Part shown: positions 22,875 to 35,482 of the stretch, one piece after another
Numbering within the stretch: position 1 is the stretch's first letter
How the letters are laid out: each line of letters opens with the position of its first letter
Assembly: GCF_032854445.1 (NCBI RefSeq)
Contig: NC_088300.1
Location: 39,834,458 to 39,898,457 of the forward strand
Reading direction: 5' to 3'
Source of the DNA: Liolophura sinensis
Lineage: Eukaryota > Mollusca > Polyplacophora > Chitonida > Chitonidae
DNA: 64,000 nt
Program-made: the position numbers and the translations under genes
The notes under the pieces: model-generated
What the model was told of the DNA's origin: nothing
Databases searched by the model: none
What the model saw: the letters and a program-made list of their open reading frames with translations, nothing else

Positions 22875-22947
22875 TGACAAACCTTGCAAAACGCCTGGTG
22901 GAATAAACCAGTTGAGGAATGGGCTCTCTGTCCAGGAAACCTCCTGA
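22875..22947 (-). CDS. Possible internal exon, unidentified
   Basis: On the minus strand a 73-base segment lies between CTTTTAG and GTAAGTATT (22874-22866), a strong donor. One frame reads SGGFLDREPIPQLVYSTRR and is open throughout. No family was recognised and no neighbouring exon was found. The acceptor's pyrimidine tract is weak. Chance is quite possible. Confidence 0.2.
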
Positions 22948-25404
22948 CTAAAAGCCACAGCCTACTCTGCATGAGCTGGATTCTAAGCAGCTAATCTGGT
23001 ATCAATTTAAGTGTAGATTATGGTGAAAGAAAAAAAAAATTCCTTTTATATCAAAATACGGATCATAGAGCTGAGTATAATATTTACTGCTGTTTTGTAG
23101 ATTTAGTTATACATACATCACATGCGCTTATTAGCATCATGCAAATATCAAAGGTTTATGCCTGTCACTGCAGTTTCCTCCACATATATAAAACTGACTG
23201 TAAGGCCTGTAGGCCTATGCAGTTGTAGATTTGCCACATGACCATTAGCTTACATAAACCATTTTTTTTATACATTTGGCTATAGTTATGGTGGAACTTC
23301 GTTGGCATTTGAACAGACCTCTTTGTCGGTAAGGGTATGAGTGTGAGACAGTGGCATTAAACATGCAAAGCATTGTGGGATCATGCAGTCATTCACGATC
23401 GCTGTGCTGCTCACTATGTTGTATATCCCCAAACTCTTAAGTGTTCTTCCTCAGGTATGTAATCGTTCCGATTTATTGACCTGGCCACATGATGGCTTCA
23501 AGAGTTAGTGTCACTTGTAAAATTATGCCACATGCACACAGTGTTTAATCGGGCTTCCAAGCTTCGCAAGTGTTTGGAAGACTTTTGTTCTCGCTCAGAT
23601 TATTTTTCTTCTTTTCTGACAACTGTTTTTTTGTTTTTGTTTTGCAAGTGTCAAAGAAATGTGGAATCTCGCTGTTGGTCGTTTTAGTCACATATTTAAT
23701 CTTTTTTCAAATGTCACGTGACCGGACACCATAATAGCTATGAAGCTGAAAATTGATCAGTGGATAGATCAACCACAAATCTTCATTTTTAACTATAGGA
23801 CCACACAGTTACAACTGACAGTTTTGCCATTAAACTTGGCATTTTTAATAGCTAACATATGAAGCAGCTTTTGACATTTTTTTTCTGTTTGGCCAGTCAC
23901 TTAATTTAACAGCATTTTTTGAATTTTATTGATAAGCTTAAACAGCCTTTTTCTGTAAATCTTTGGATCTAATGATCTTTGGACGAAATTTCACTTGGAA
24001 GTTTTAGGTGGTCGCCATACCTATATTGGACAAAAACTCTTTGTTTGGTGTGCAAGTTGTGCTGTAACCGACCAGTGTAGTTAGTTTGAAAGTAGGTCAC
24101 ACAGTCTAGTACTCCTTGATGTGCGGATTACAGATCTGGAAGAATTATTTTTATATTTCAGATAGTTTTCAGGGTAGGACCAAAAAAAAAAAGATCAAAA
24201 ATATGAGGTATGACATAAACCCCCCCAGCGTACATACCTACTTACATTGACAAGACCTCCCATTCAAATAACATGGGAGCTTTGTGCTAGAAAGCATGAA
24301 ACCTGTTCACTGTAAAGTGCTGGCTACTGGGCCTGTATTTCAATTCTGTCTGGTGACAGGAGCAGTAGGTCAAAGGAACAATCTCTCAATACATGTGGCC
24401 CAGCACTGCTGTTTGAGAGCAATTTTTTTTTTCTTTGCTTTTCACTGTCTTTCACCGTAGCCCAATGAACATTGCCCCTAGCAGTCAACGGTTCTAATCC
24501 AGTTGATTTCTGCCAATCTTTCTTCTCTTTTTTACTTCAATTACCATGAAATTATTAGGCACCACACTACCAGACCTAGAAGCCTAGGGTTAAATCCAGT
24601 CTACTCCTTACCATTCTTACCAAATTCCTTTTGGATTTAAATATGGACACTATGGTTCATTTGCAGGAGATCTTGATGCTGGGTATTGCTGAAATAGTTT
24701 TGTTTTTGTTGAAAATACGAGATGTGAACATGCAGTTCACTCCTTTGGAGAGTTTATTGTCAAATATGGATCACGTCTGTTTTTTTACTCATATTAGACA
24801 AACCTGGGGCCTTTTCAGAAGAGCATAGAACTAAACTAAATGGTATGTGGTGGAAAAAAAGGTTTTAGAATGTGGAAGCTAAAAACTGTATGTTCTAATT
24901 ACTTGGCCAATTAGTTAACAAGTAGTTGTCTGTTGATTCTTCAGATATTGTTGCTGTTTCACATTGTTGTAAATAAGCACGCCCTGTTTCTGGTAAATTG
25001 CATTTAGCTTTTGAAACTATACATTAGACTAAATGAACAAGCTCCAGTGGTTTACAGTGTTATTTAAGTATATATGTTGTTGTCAGAAGTTTGCCGTAGT
25101 GTGACAGTCTGAATCATTGTACACTCTTGTTGGAATAATATACAAAAAGGGCAACTACTTTTGTCGGAATACTGGAATCGAGGGCTGGAACTCATTCTAA
25201 TGCAGGTTAATTGGTAGTATTTTATGGTGTCTAGCATGATGTACACATGATGTATAAAATACAAGTATCTCAAAGTGTGTCGAAAAACTGTTAACAATTA
25301 GCTACATAAAACAAAAGAATACAATTCATTTTATTTTTATTTCTGTTTTTAGTGGAACATAATTACATATTTCAACTTGATGAACTTGTGTAAATCTTTT
25401 TTAT
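22948..25404. other. Unassigned sequence
   Basis: AT-rich, no repeat family or supported exon. Confidence 0.5.
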
Positions 25405-25633
25405 CTATGTGGCCAAGTGGTTACAGCGTGCCAGAGTAGGGTACACCTAATAACCCAGGAGCCTCTCACCAATGTGTTTGCTGTGAGTTCAGTTCATGCT
25501 GGTTTCTTCTCTAGTTGTGTGTGGGAAAGTCTGCCAGCAACCTCAGCATTCTGCCTGGTTTCCTTCCACCATAATGCAGGAAATATTCTTGAGTATGGCA
25601 TAAAACACGAATCAGATAATAAAATAAATTAAG
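25405..25633 (+). mobile_element. SINE family A, full-length class, diverged head
   Basis: AATAACCCAGGAGCCTCTCA onward matches family A to the tail, with a deletion near the CTGCGGATGGTCGTGG segment. The head TGTGGCCAAGTGGTTACAGC keeps an A-box-like sequence but differs strongly from the other copies. No target duplication was found. Confidence 0.8.
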
Positions 25634-27778
25634 GCATCATGGGATCAGGCACTCTTTCACGATAACTGCTAAAACTTATCATAACAGCGAAAAATTTTTG
25701 AGTACCAAATTGTATTAAGCAGCAATCAGATAAACAAACATATTCAAATCATTTATAGTGAACCCTACATGCACTAGTAAGCTGCCAGTGTAAATAAGCC
25801 ATTATCAACTACAATAAAACCATGATAAAAAAATAATAGGACCTACCTCAGAAGTATTGATGATTTGTGCATTTGTAGAATAAAATGACCCAAAATCCCT
25901 GTTACTCATCTCTGCAAATACTGACACTAATATTTAAAAGTATTTAACATCAACAGTGAATCTGAAAGGATATGGAATGCTTGCTACTACCTTGCCACCT
26001 GTTATATTTTTCTAAATTTCATGACTTAAATTAGCGCGCACTTACTATCACATACATGCAGATATAATCGTGACATGAGGAAAATTAAAGTTTTTAATTA
26101 AAAACTAATTTAAGAAGAAAAATGCGATGACAGTGCAAGAGTGGAGAAACCCTCACTCTAGCCAACAGTAGATCTAGATCGCTTCAATTGCAATGTTGTA
26201 TTCGAAACCACACAAATCCAGGGACTTTACTTGCATAAAGCAGTGGCAAGCACACAATGAGGTGATTCAAGATGTGGGAATAACTATACCCCAGTCATAG
26301 CCTTTTGTTCAAGCTACATTACTTTGATAATATTGGAAATTTCTTTAATTGAGGGAATAAAAATTAATGTGTTACTTTTATGGTCAAGTAGGCATGATTA
26401 TCATAGTCCTAAACAGTGCTGGTGGGTAAATGTCCTGGTGCGGGGCCAGGCAGATAGGCCATCTTCACTGACTTTTGTTTATTGCCCCAGACTGCATTTT
26501 CTCTGGGAATGACATTTAAAGAAATGTGCATATTCATATACATGTAGGCCTACATATTCTGTATGTGCAGTGTTCTTGTATAGGTAGGTTCATTCGATCT
26601 AGGATACAAAGGAAGGAATCTGCATGTACATACATGTTTTATCCTAGCCCTGCATGATTCTCTCAATAACCCTGTATCCAATCGACTTCATTTCCAGTAA
26701 ATAAAGATTTAACCCTTTGTATTTCTGGAGCTGACCTGTGTTTCAGATAAATATATTTTTGTGACAGTACAGTAGTATACTCCTCCAAACTTTAGCAGAG
26801 GCATACTGGCTAATCAGAGGAAGCCATTTATCATAAACTATAAGCCTTGACAAAATAAGCCTGCTGAAAGTTTAAGGAAACTTTATTTAGTGTTATTGTG
26901 TCCTGTATTGCATGCCCTTTTATTTCATTTATTTCACCAAAACATGTAATTAACACGGTGTAGATATGTCCTGTATATATATTTTATATATAACATATAT
27001 ATCTATGTACAAATTCTATGTAAATTAAGTTGCAGGTTAATATTCCTGTGATTAATTGATAAAATTTCGATATTATTTATTAAAGAGATCAGCAAAAGAA
27101 AATTAGTATCATGAAAAAGTAAATAAAAATATCCAGGTGAATATAATTTTTAAGAAGAAGAGTAACAAGTATAGTATATTTCTGATCGTCTTCTGTATTT
27201 GATGAACAAAAACTTGAACAAAATAACCTTTTCACTTGACTTTTTGCTCAGGACAACATATTACCGCTGCCATTCTCATCTTGAATAAGAAGCCAATTGA
27301 AGCCATTGTTGCATCAAAAATGGATTGTAACCCAACATCTGCAATGTATTAGTTTGTTCTGTAGCTTTGTGTTGTCTTTAATGTGATGTCATTGTAATGA
27401 GCTGAGACAGCCATCAATTAAAGGATGTCAATGTCCTGCTGGTGGGTGTTTGACAGGTCACCATCATGACTCTCCAGCCGCAATACGGCTTGTGTCGTGT
27501 CTGTCAGCTCGTTTCCCGTGTCTTGTCACTGACTCCAGATCTTCAGATTGAGCAAAAACATCGACAAGAAGTATTTCTGTTAGTGAAAGGACTGTACGTC
27601 TTGAGCTAACATGGACTTTGGTTTGGAAAAAAGGGTTTTTTCTGCAGGGGGGTCCGGTATGGTTTTGAATAAGAGTAGTTATTCATTGCACAGTTTTGCT
27701 CATACAGAGTTACCTTCCACACTCAGCTCACAAGTGGTTTGGCCCATTGGATCAAGAAATAGCCTATTCGCAAACTTT
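25634..27778. other. AT-rich sequence, nothing recognised
   Basis: No repeats or exons that I can support. Confidence 0.55.
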
Positions 27779-27793
27779 TAGAAACTGTAATGT

Positions 27794-27945
27794 ATGTGGG
27801 AAGGTCTGCCAGCAACCTGCGGATGGTCGTGGGTTTCCCCCGGGCTCTTCCCGGTTTCCTCCCACCATAATGCTGGCCGCCGTCATATAAGTGAAATATT
27901 CTTGAGTACGGCGTATAACACCAATCAAATAAATAAATAAATAAA
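27794..27945 (+). mobile_element. SINE family A, short class, with 15-bp target-site duplication
   Basis: Begins ATGTGGGAAGGTCTGCCAGC and ends in (TAAA)n. The 15-bp perfect repeat TAGAAACTGTAATGT flanks it at 27779-27793 and 27946-27960. This is a clean insertion and one of the youngest-looking copies. Confidence 0.95.
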
Positions 27946-28261
27946 TAGAAACTGTAATGTGTATTTTACTTTTTCTAAATGTGTTTGGTACATGGATGGA
28001 AGCCTTGTTTTATTAAAACTCACAGGGAACACCATAATTTTAAATGAATTGTTCACTTAGTTGATTTTATCAGCAAGTTTTCCAGGTACAATGTGTCAGC
28101 ATTTGTGGAATTCTTATTTTGAAGATGTGGCTGAAGATATAACATGCTTACATTTCCAGAAATTGATCCATTTTATTCTTTGATAACCTTCAGAATGTTT
28201 GTGATTTCTGGAGTCTTTGGGTGTCGTTATCATAGATAGAGGCAGCCCACTCTTTTCATGC

Positions 28262-28400
28262 TTTACGCTGTGAATACTTCACTTCTTTGATCGTGGCTGG
28301 CATTATAGTGGGAGGAAACCATTCAAACAGAGACTGGGCAAACCCACGACCATCCACAGATCCCTGGCAGACCTTCTCACGCTTGACCAGAGAGGAGCCA
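28262..28400 (-). mobile_element. SINE family A, short class, degenerate
   Basis: CAAACCCACGACCATCCACA and CTGGCAGACCTTCTCACG are reverse complements of the family A body. The left end keeps a degraded 3' end without the (TTTA)n tail. Homology ends about where the other short copies begin. Confidence 0.8.
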
Positions 28401-29867
28401 TTCGTTGAACCTAAAAATTTAGTGAAATAAATGGCCGAACTTTATTACAGGTGTTTAATGACTGCAACATATTTGAGGTTATTAACCTTGTGGAAACCTG
28501 TGTCTTTTTACAAACTGCAAGAAGGGCGTGTTTTTTTACTGTACAATTTATGATAAACCGTCCTAACAATAGATATCGATATTAACACCAAGTTGTAAAA
28601 GATATTTCACGAGGATCAAAACTGAAGAACCTGCTGGGCATGCAATCTCAAATTGCATTGCCGGTTAATTCTGCACTATAGAATGGCTGTTTGCGCAAGT
28701 TTTATATAGCTGTCCCATTCATCTCTGCTTCCTTTGACGCAATTCATGGCGTCAGCATACCTCACTGGAAATGCCATATATAGTTTTATGTCACTGGTTG
28801 ACATTTCAGTAAATTATCCACTAGGCAAATGGAGAGATGGAAATCACCAGGTAACTGTCATTATGTCCCCATGCCCATCATATATCCATTGCCAACGTAT
28901 TGGAACCAGACTGTAGTTGAGCTGAATGGCATCCTTTCCCTAAGTGGAAAGAAACGATGATGTATTCCAGTTGAATGTATTCTTTGAGAAGTCCTTTAAT
29001 GGGTAAGATATGCTTGATGTCCCAATCCAGGTGAGGGACTCTGAAATTTAATAACCACATGGTTCCAAGGCAAAGGTATTCACAGACCGATAAAAACCTG
29101 CTTTATCCTCATGTCAGTTATCCATCTTAAGCTGGTGGAATTAATTCTTCTGTATGTACTTGTGTGTGCTTAAATATATATTAACAGTCATGGAATCCTT
29201 AAAATCATTTGGGTAAAAATCGTGGGTGTCCTGCTATTGATATATCTGTATCAGCAATTCAGATAACAATACAGATAAATTAGGTCTTACACTCAAATTT
29301 AGATAAGCTGTCTAGTCTATCATCTCTTATTTATGGGATTGTATCGGCAGCTGTAAGCACTACCGAGATGAGTGTGTTGATGACGTGCAGTTTCCTCAAA
29401 GGACTGAGAATCAGAGCCTTTAATTCAGCTCTTCTGAATGACGTTTATACTTTAATGCTGTAAAATGATACATGGTGTCTGTTGATCTATTTTCTGCAGA
29501 TAAGAGATATAAATGTTGTGTTTGACAAGATCTGGCTGGGATTCTCCCAGTTATTGAATCATTTAGCCGGTTTATTAATCCAGTTGTCCTAAATCACTGT
29601 CAATTTCGTCCATGACTAACTTGCCCATTTTTCATTGGTTCTGAGAGTTCAGTTGATTTTAGACAGGTGTTTTGAGGTTTCCTTGAAATGTAGTATGTTA
29701 TTCTACTGGAAAATTGTAAGTTTCAGCACTGAAAATAATATTTTGAGACATTTATTTGCTTCTAAACATGCACTTTTTTGTGGGCAAAATTTTAGATCAT
29801 TTAGGGTATGTCAATTTAATTGATAGATGATTTAGATCTATTATTACAATTCTTGACTACTTTGGTG
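28401..29867. other. Unassigned sequence
   Basis: A 60-codon frame at 28734 has a possible donor (CACCAG|GTAACT at about 28851) after MASAYLTGNAIYSFMSLV, but nothing supports it as an exon. Confidence 0.4.
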
Positions 29868-29920
29868 GCCTAATGGTTAGAGCGTCTCCATCTGCCTCAA
29901 AGTCGGCAGATTACTGATTA
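29868..29920 (+). repeat. tRNA-like fragment (5' half)
   Basis: GGTGGCCTAATGGTTAGAGC followed by GCCTCAAAGTCGGCAGATT resembles the D-arm and anticodon-arm part of a tRNA-derived SINE head. No T-arm follows. Confidence 0.5.
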
Positions 29921-30016
29921 TTCACTTAATCATGTCTAGAAAAATTAATCATTATTGACAAATGTATTTATTGATTGTCTGTTTCAACACATAGATACTA
30001 AAGACTTCATAAATGG

Positions 30017-30160
30017 TACTTGTTGCTGCCTGGCTTGGTGCTCACTGCTGAGAGGTTAGAGCAAAGAAACATGACTGGTTGGCCCTGTTTTAGTATAACA
30101 TGATTGGGTGGGGTTGTCATGTGTGGTGTTTTCGGCATGATACCTCAGTGGCAAGAGAAT
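30017..30160. repeat. Dispersed repeat family C, copy 1
   Basis: Shares GGTGCTCA, CTGAGAGGTTAGA, GTGTTTTCGGCA and GATAC with 62415-62556 in the same order over about 140 bp. No tRNA box or terminal inverted repeat was found, so the type is unknown. Confidence 0.8.
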
Positions 30161-30312
30161 GTTTGTTAAAATGATCCATTAAGATTTGCACTGTTGAGTA
30201 TGTTTGTAAAGATATGTTGGTTGAATTCTCTGGTTATACATTAGTGTAGCATTTTGGCTACATTTGTGAGTTTTATTGAAAAAAAGAAGTAAAAAGACAT
30301 TGGAAGATGTAT

Positions 30313-30384
30313 CACCATGCACCTATCACCCCTAACCCCTCCTCCAACCCCTCCCTCCCCCAACCCCTACCACCACCCCCACAA
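30313..30384. repeat. C-rich tract, G-quadruplex potential on the minus strand
   Basis: Runs of four or five C (CCCCTAACCCCTCCTCCAAC and onward) would give at least four G-runs within 35 bases on the minus strand. Confidence 0.7.
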
Positions 30385-30534
30385 ATTGTGCATATAAACA
30401 CGAGTGTGTATCTACCTATTAAGAACAGCAATACCACCTAAACACAATTCCATTGTCTCTAGTTCCAATGCAGGAAAAATTGTGCCCAGGGTAGATGTTC
30501 ATTACAGTATCATTACAGTGTCAGAATCGGCCAA

Positions 30535-30703
30535 CATAAGGATGTTGTCACACTTGGCCGTCCTGACCTAGGGCCATCAGGTGTCATACCCGTTTGACGC
30601 ACATCCTCAGGCTGTGAATTGTCTGCATACTGAATCTCATGACACGTGCTACAGTCACAGTAGACTTGCCAGCCTGGAGCGTGCCAACTGTACATTCACG
30701 TTC
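30535..30703 (-). pseudogene. Tc1/mariner transposase, N-terminal DNA-binding fragment, dead
   Basis: On the minus strand one frame reads GTLQAGKSTVTVARVMRFSM then QTIHSLRMCVKR and a TGA at about 30586. Shifted by one base, the next frame continues QTGMTPDGPRSGRPSVTT. Joined in order this is the paired helix-turn-helix of Tc1-like transposases (VA.. then TI..L, then the TG.T.D.PRSGRPRVTT linker). The catalytic DDE/D part and terminal inverted repeats were not found, so it is a truncated relic with a frameshift. Confidence 0.78.
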
Positions 30704-31326
30704 AATATTTTTAAGCCATGGCGTGAGAATTGTTTATCTCTCAAGGATTGTTAGCATTTTTTTGCTGATCACCAGCAAATTCTGCAAAGGTTTTGGAGCT
30801 TAGCCACATGAAAATTCAGGGTCCCGTTTCAGAGCGTGCTACATGATTCACCTTAGTTGCAAAGGTCGGCTGTGTCAGGTTAGACCTGGTCATTAGGGTA
30901 TTCCCCTATATTAGCTACCTTGTACTACCGATTTTTAACATAATTCATTTCAACGTGAGATTTCTTTTCGTGTTCAGTATAGGTCAGCGTTCCCATACTA
31001 AATGGCTAATTTGGTGTTCACAAATGAAGCAGTTCCATGCATGGTGAGTTGTTTTTTTGTCAGGCAGTCGTATATTTCTCTGTATCCAGCAGAGAGTGAT
31101 TTCTAAAACTGCAGGTGGACAGTAAAGTAATCATTGTGAATGGTTATATCTGTGACTTTCATTATAACTCCGCATGCAAAAAGCATGGTTCAGTAGGAAC
31201 ACCAGGGTCACTGTAAGTCTACTGCAATCTAAGGCAATTAAGATCAGGTTTCTCCTTCATCTTCATTTTGCATCATGGACTTTTCTTGTCTGGTGGTAAT
31301 TCCAAATCCTGTAACCCTTGACAGTT

Positions 31327-31588
31327 TTGATTTTACATAAAAAGAAACCAACCAAGAACTATAAATCTCATGTTAGACTTCTTTTAGTATGCGTGTAAAA
31401 AGCTCTTCCGCTGACGCAAATAGTAGGGACTAGTCTGCTATAAAACGGGATGTTGTTTTCATTGACAAAAATAAATGGACAGATATATAAATGCCAGGTT
31501 AACAGAACAACTTATCATGAGATTGGTAATTTCATTCCATCCTCAGAGAAAACTAGTGTGAGGTCATGATGTCATAGAAAGGTTAACC
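31327..31588. repeat. Dispersed repeat family D, copy 1
   Basis: Aligns with 37965-38191 through ACATAAA, AACTA.AAATCTC, CGGG(G)ATGTTG.TTTC and GTCATAGAAAGG in order. Divergence is substantial. Type unknown. Confidence 0.75.
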
Positions 31589-32359
31589 ATATGCAATCAG
31601 GGTATGGCAGATGATTTGCAACTTTGTATTTCATTCCCAGTAAAGGGAATTTATACATCACAGAAAGTTCAAACATATGCTCTAATCAGTGTGAGGCAAA
31701 GGATATGTAAAAAACATCTGGCAGCAGTGTTTATTTCACAGTGAGAAATGTACGTGTCATTGTCGATGATTACAAGCAGAACAGTACTTACAAATGTTTC
31801 ACCATTCAAAACACTTCACAGATTTTATCCAACAATCACATTTATGATCAATTTGATTTTCTCTTTTGGACTGAAATCAGTGACTGTATAGACTAGTATA
31901 GGTTTTGCCTGGTGTGTATATTCCATATTGTGTGCAATTTAGAATAACTATAATGCAGGGACCCCACAACGCTACTAGGAATTGCTGTGAAAATGTTGTC
32001 TTGACTCATATTCTTTTCTTTTTTTTATTTAATTACTTCTTACCTGCATTCGCATTTTGGAGAAGGTTTTAGAATAGAAATAACATTCCTGCTATGGGTA
32101 CAAGTGGCAGTTTTATAATCAAAGTTGGATGAGGTTATTATGTTTGAACTTTATACTGAAAATTGCTGCTAGATGTCCATAGCAGTAACATTATTTCTTA
32201 AATACGCAGATCTTCAAGGGATTGTTTGTTTTTAAATTTTTAAAGTGAAAATGGCTTCAATATGCCTCAAGATTTCCCATTTCCCATTGTCACTGGCGTC
32301 ACCACAGAAAAATGCCTTTGACATATAGGACAACAAATTTTGATTCTCACAACCCAAAA
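31589..32359. other. Unassigned sequence
   Basis: No repeat or exon recognised. Confidence 0.5.
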
Positions 32360-33221
32360 AACATTTGACATCAGAGAATTATCACATACACAAAGTTCAG
32401 TCATTTACATGAGAACAGAGGGCAGCTTTTGGCATCAGAACACATTTAATTCATCAGACAGCAAAATCAGCCTTTGACATCAAAGAAGAAGTCCACCTTT
32501 GATATGGAAACTGATGTCAGTCTTTCATTGACATCAGAGCAAAACTCAGCCTAATTGACATCAGAACGGATGTCAGTAAGAGCATAATGAAGTCAACCTT
32601 TGACATTCAACAGAATGCCCTGTGGCATCAGAAGAGAAGCAAGTTCACCAGTGACATTAGAACAAGATTTAGCCCATGGCATCAAAACGGAATTCATGCA
32701 TCCTTTAAGTCAGAAGAGAATAATCCTTAGGTATCAGAATGAAAGTCATCATTTGGCTTCAGAACAAATGGAAGGCTGCCTGTGACTTCATGACAGAAGT
32801 TTAACCTTTGACATCAGAACAGAAGTCAGCAGTTGGCATTAGAACATGTCATGCAGAATTTGGCATCAGAACAAAGTACAACCTCTGACATAACTGAAGT
32901 CAGCAATTGGCATCTGAACAGTTGTCAGCATATAGCATCAGAACAGACGTCATCATTTGGCATTAGAACAGAAGTCATGCAGAATTTGGCATCAGAACAA
33001 AATACAACCTCTGACATCATAACTGAAGTCAGCAATTGGCATCTGAACAGTTGTCAGCATATAGCATCAGAATAGACGTCATCATTTGGCATTAGTACAG
33101 AAGTCATGCAAAATTCAATTGGCGTCAGAACAAAATACAACCTCTGACACCAAAACGGAGATTATACTATTACATCAGAGCAGATTGAAGTACACCTGTA
33201 ACTTCAGAACACAGTTCGACC
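32360..33221. repeat. Degenerate ~24-bp minisatellite with a ~127-bp higher-order unit
   Basis: The words TTTGACATCAGAACAGAAGT and ATTTGGCATCAGAACA recur throughout. In the right part a composite unit beginning CATGCAGAATTTGGCATCAG repeats at 32850, 32976 and (partial) 33105. Units 1 and 2 are nearly identical while monomers within a unit differ, so the last step was duplication of the whole unit. Frames at 32600-33400 across it are repeat products. Confidence 0.88.
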
Positions 33222-33462
33222 TCGTGGTAGGAGGGGTTAGTTCGCCAGCACTGTGCAATGACCCAGGAGCCTCTCACCAGTGCAATTACTGTGAGCTGTC
33301 CAACTGGCTTCCGCTCTGGCTGTATGTGGGAAGATCCGTCAGCAGCCTGCAGATGGTTGTGGGTTTCCCCTGGGCTTTGCCCGGTTTCCTCCCACCATAA
33401 TGCTGCCCACAGTCTTATAAATGAAATATTCTCGAGTACGGCGTAAAACAGCAATCAAATAA
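33222..33462 (+). mobile_element. SINE family A, full-length class, diverged head
   Basis: CAATGACCCAGGAGCCTCTC through GAGTACGGCGTAAAACAGCA matches family A. The A box is degraded (TGGTAGGAGGGGTTAG). Tail nearly gone. It sits directly at the end of the 24-bp minisatellite. Confidence 0.85.
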
Positions 33463-33496
33463 TCCAGCCTTTCGCGGACATTATTCAGAGGAGAAG

Positions 33497-33737
33497 TTGT
33501 GCAGTATGTCACATGCACCAAGCAGAAAATGGGGCTTGGACCGAACTGCTGGCAAAAAACTGCTCGATCTTTGCCATGTAACTGACACACCTCATGATTT
33601 AAAATCAGAGATAAAACAAGTGAAAAATGGAAACAAGCTATTCACCTCATTGGTCAGGGGACAGCAGGCTTTCGTTAGACTGACCGACACTTTTGCTGAA
33701 TGCGCCACTTGTGAGGGCTGCGAAGATCATGCCAGGT
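33497..33737 (+). CDS. Possible exon, unidentified
   Basis: This 80-codon frame has a protein-like composition (for example LDLCHVTDTPHDLKSEIK and FAECATCEGCEDHAR). It reaches a plausible donor, GCCAG|GTAAAA at 33737, and an acceptor-like TTATTCAG lies at 33481-33488. No family was recognised and no partner exon was found. Confidence 0.28.
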
Positions 33738-35454
33738 AAAATGCATATAATTTTGGCCTATAGTTCATGTGTGGCTTATTACAGGACTCATAGCCCAAGA
33801 GTATGTGTCCATCTTCCTCAGTGGCTCCTGGCTCAAGTCGTTACCTTTGCTGGTCACTCAGTGGTCATTAGCCATTCACCACCCCAGACACTGTATTTAT
33901 TTTGAATGGCAGAAGGTCATTAGTGTGCAAACACCTGTGGTACTCGACTTCCGGTTCCAGCGCCAGTCTCTCCCCTTAATTGGCTGCCTAAATCTCGTGC
34001 TAAGTGCCATATGGAAGCGGTTATCTGCTTGATCTCCTCTTCAGAACGTTACTATAATCAGAGTTTAACTTGGAGCGTTCCTGGATCATATAAAATGGCA
34101 ACTTGTCCATGTTCCGTCCGTGTGATAGGATTATGTTGAATGATCATATGTGCGTTCTAGACAGATGTGATAGAAGAAGATTCTGTTTATGAAAATTTCA
34201 TTAGTCATCTAATTATTGGTTAAGTTAATCTTTGTGTACCAAAAATCGGTGATGCCTTATTTTGTGGCCATCTGTCAAACATGTTCTCATGTAACATGTA
34301 TGGCATGTAGTCAAGGCTGTGGAAGTAGTATCCCAGCCCATCAGACGAGAACCCGGGGTCTTAAAAAAAATTGTGATAAACTCGGGACAATCTGCACATT
34401 TTCTTCAATTTATTAAGCATTTTAAGCATTTCTAAACTGCTCATGCGATGTCATTTGGTGTACGGAAAAAAAAGTATTTGGATTTTGGGGAGGGCTTAGT
34501 TTGAGCCCCAACTTTAATTTCGGGTGAGGTTAATATTCGCAATCTTCTGTGATACTGAACCAAGTTTTAATAGTAATTCATTATTTACTGTAGTGCATTG
34601 CAGATATTAATGTCATAGGAGATGGTCGTTGTCATATGTGTTGTCATATGTGTGAAAATGGATGGTCAAAAACATGTTGAAATATTTGTAACCAACCTTT
34701 TTTAAATAAACTGTCACTGTTCAGACTTCAGATAAATGTTAGTGAATATTTCTTTTCACTCTGTTTAAATATAATACTCAAAGTAGATAGGATATCTGGG
34801 AATATTAAAACTATAAGAATTAAAAAATTATAAGAAAAAGTAGGAAGAGTGCAGGTGGATGTACATTTTGGAGCACAGACAGATGATTTCTGTCTTACCA
34901 TCACCTCTAGTAGTCTCTTGCGTGTGAACGCTGTTAATCTTTTATAAGTATTGGACGTATGTGTGATACTTGCCTTTGCTGGCTGACTTAATTAGCATCG
35001 GAAATAGTATGGTGATGTTCGACTAGGCAAAGTCAGCCCACACACAGGCCCGGAAAATGTGCCGTTCAGTGTGGCTGGAACATACGGTTTGAGAACGGTG
35101 GACCTGAATTGCTCATCCTTATTAAAGACTTTCTAATCAGAAAAACAGTGCTCACCTGTGGTGGACTTGCCCAGTTAGGTTAATGATGGTAAAATTCTAG
35201 GTTAAATAGATGATAACGACATTCTGTATTGATTGTGATGGAACCTCTATGTGTCTGTGAAAGATTAGACCGCAAGAATATATAGCTGTCTTGACCTTTT
35301 CCAGAAATCAATGATTTACAGTGGTTGTAATCACAACTGTGTAGGTATGCCAAGAAAGCTGTCACCTCCATGAACAACTGTAAACATGAGGTGGAAAGTA
35401 CATGTACATATCTTGCATGTGACCACCATTATGGAAAAACTTTAAATTCTTTGC
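33738..35454. other. Unassigned sequence
   Basis: Frames at 33693-34032 overlap each other and lack features. No repeats. Confidence 0.45.
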
Positions 35455-35459
35455 AATTC

Positions 35460-35482
35460 TATTATTATTATTATTATTATTG
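35460..35482. repeat. (TTA)n microsatellite
   Basis: About seven ATT units. Confidence 0.9.

Noticed and set aside
28734-28860. First exon starting ATGGCGTCAGC with donor GTAACT
   Set aside because: Single plausible donor, weak upstream context and no recognisable peptide; no better than chance.
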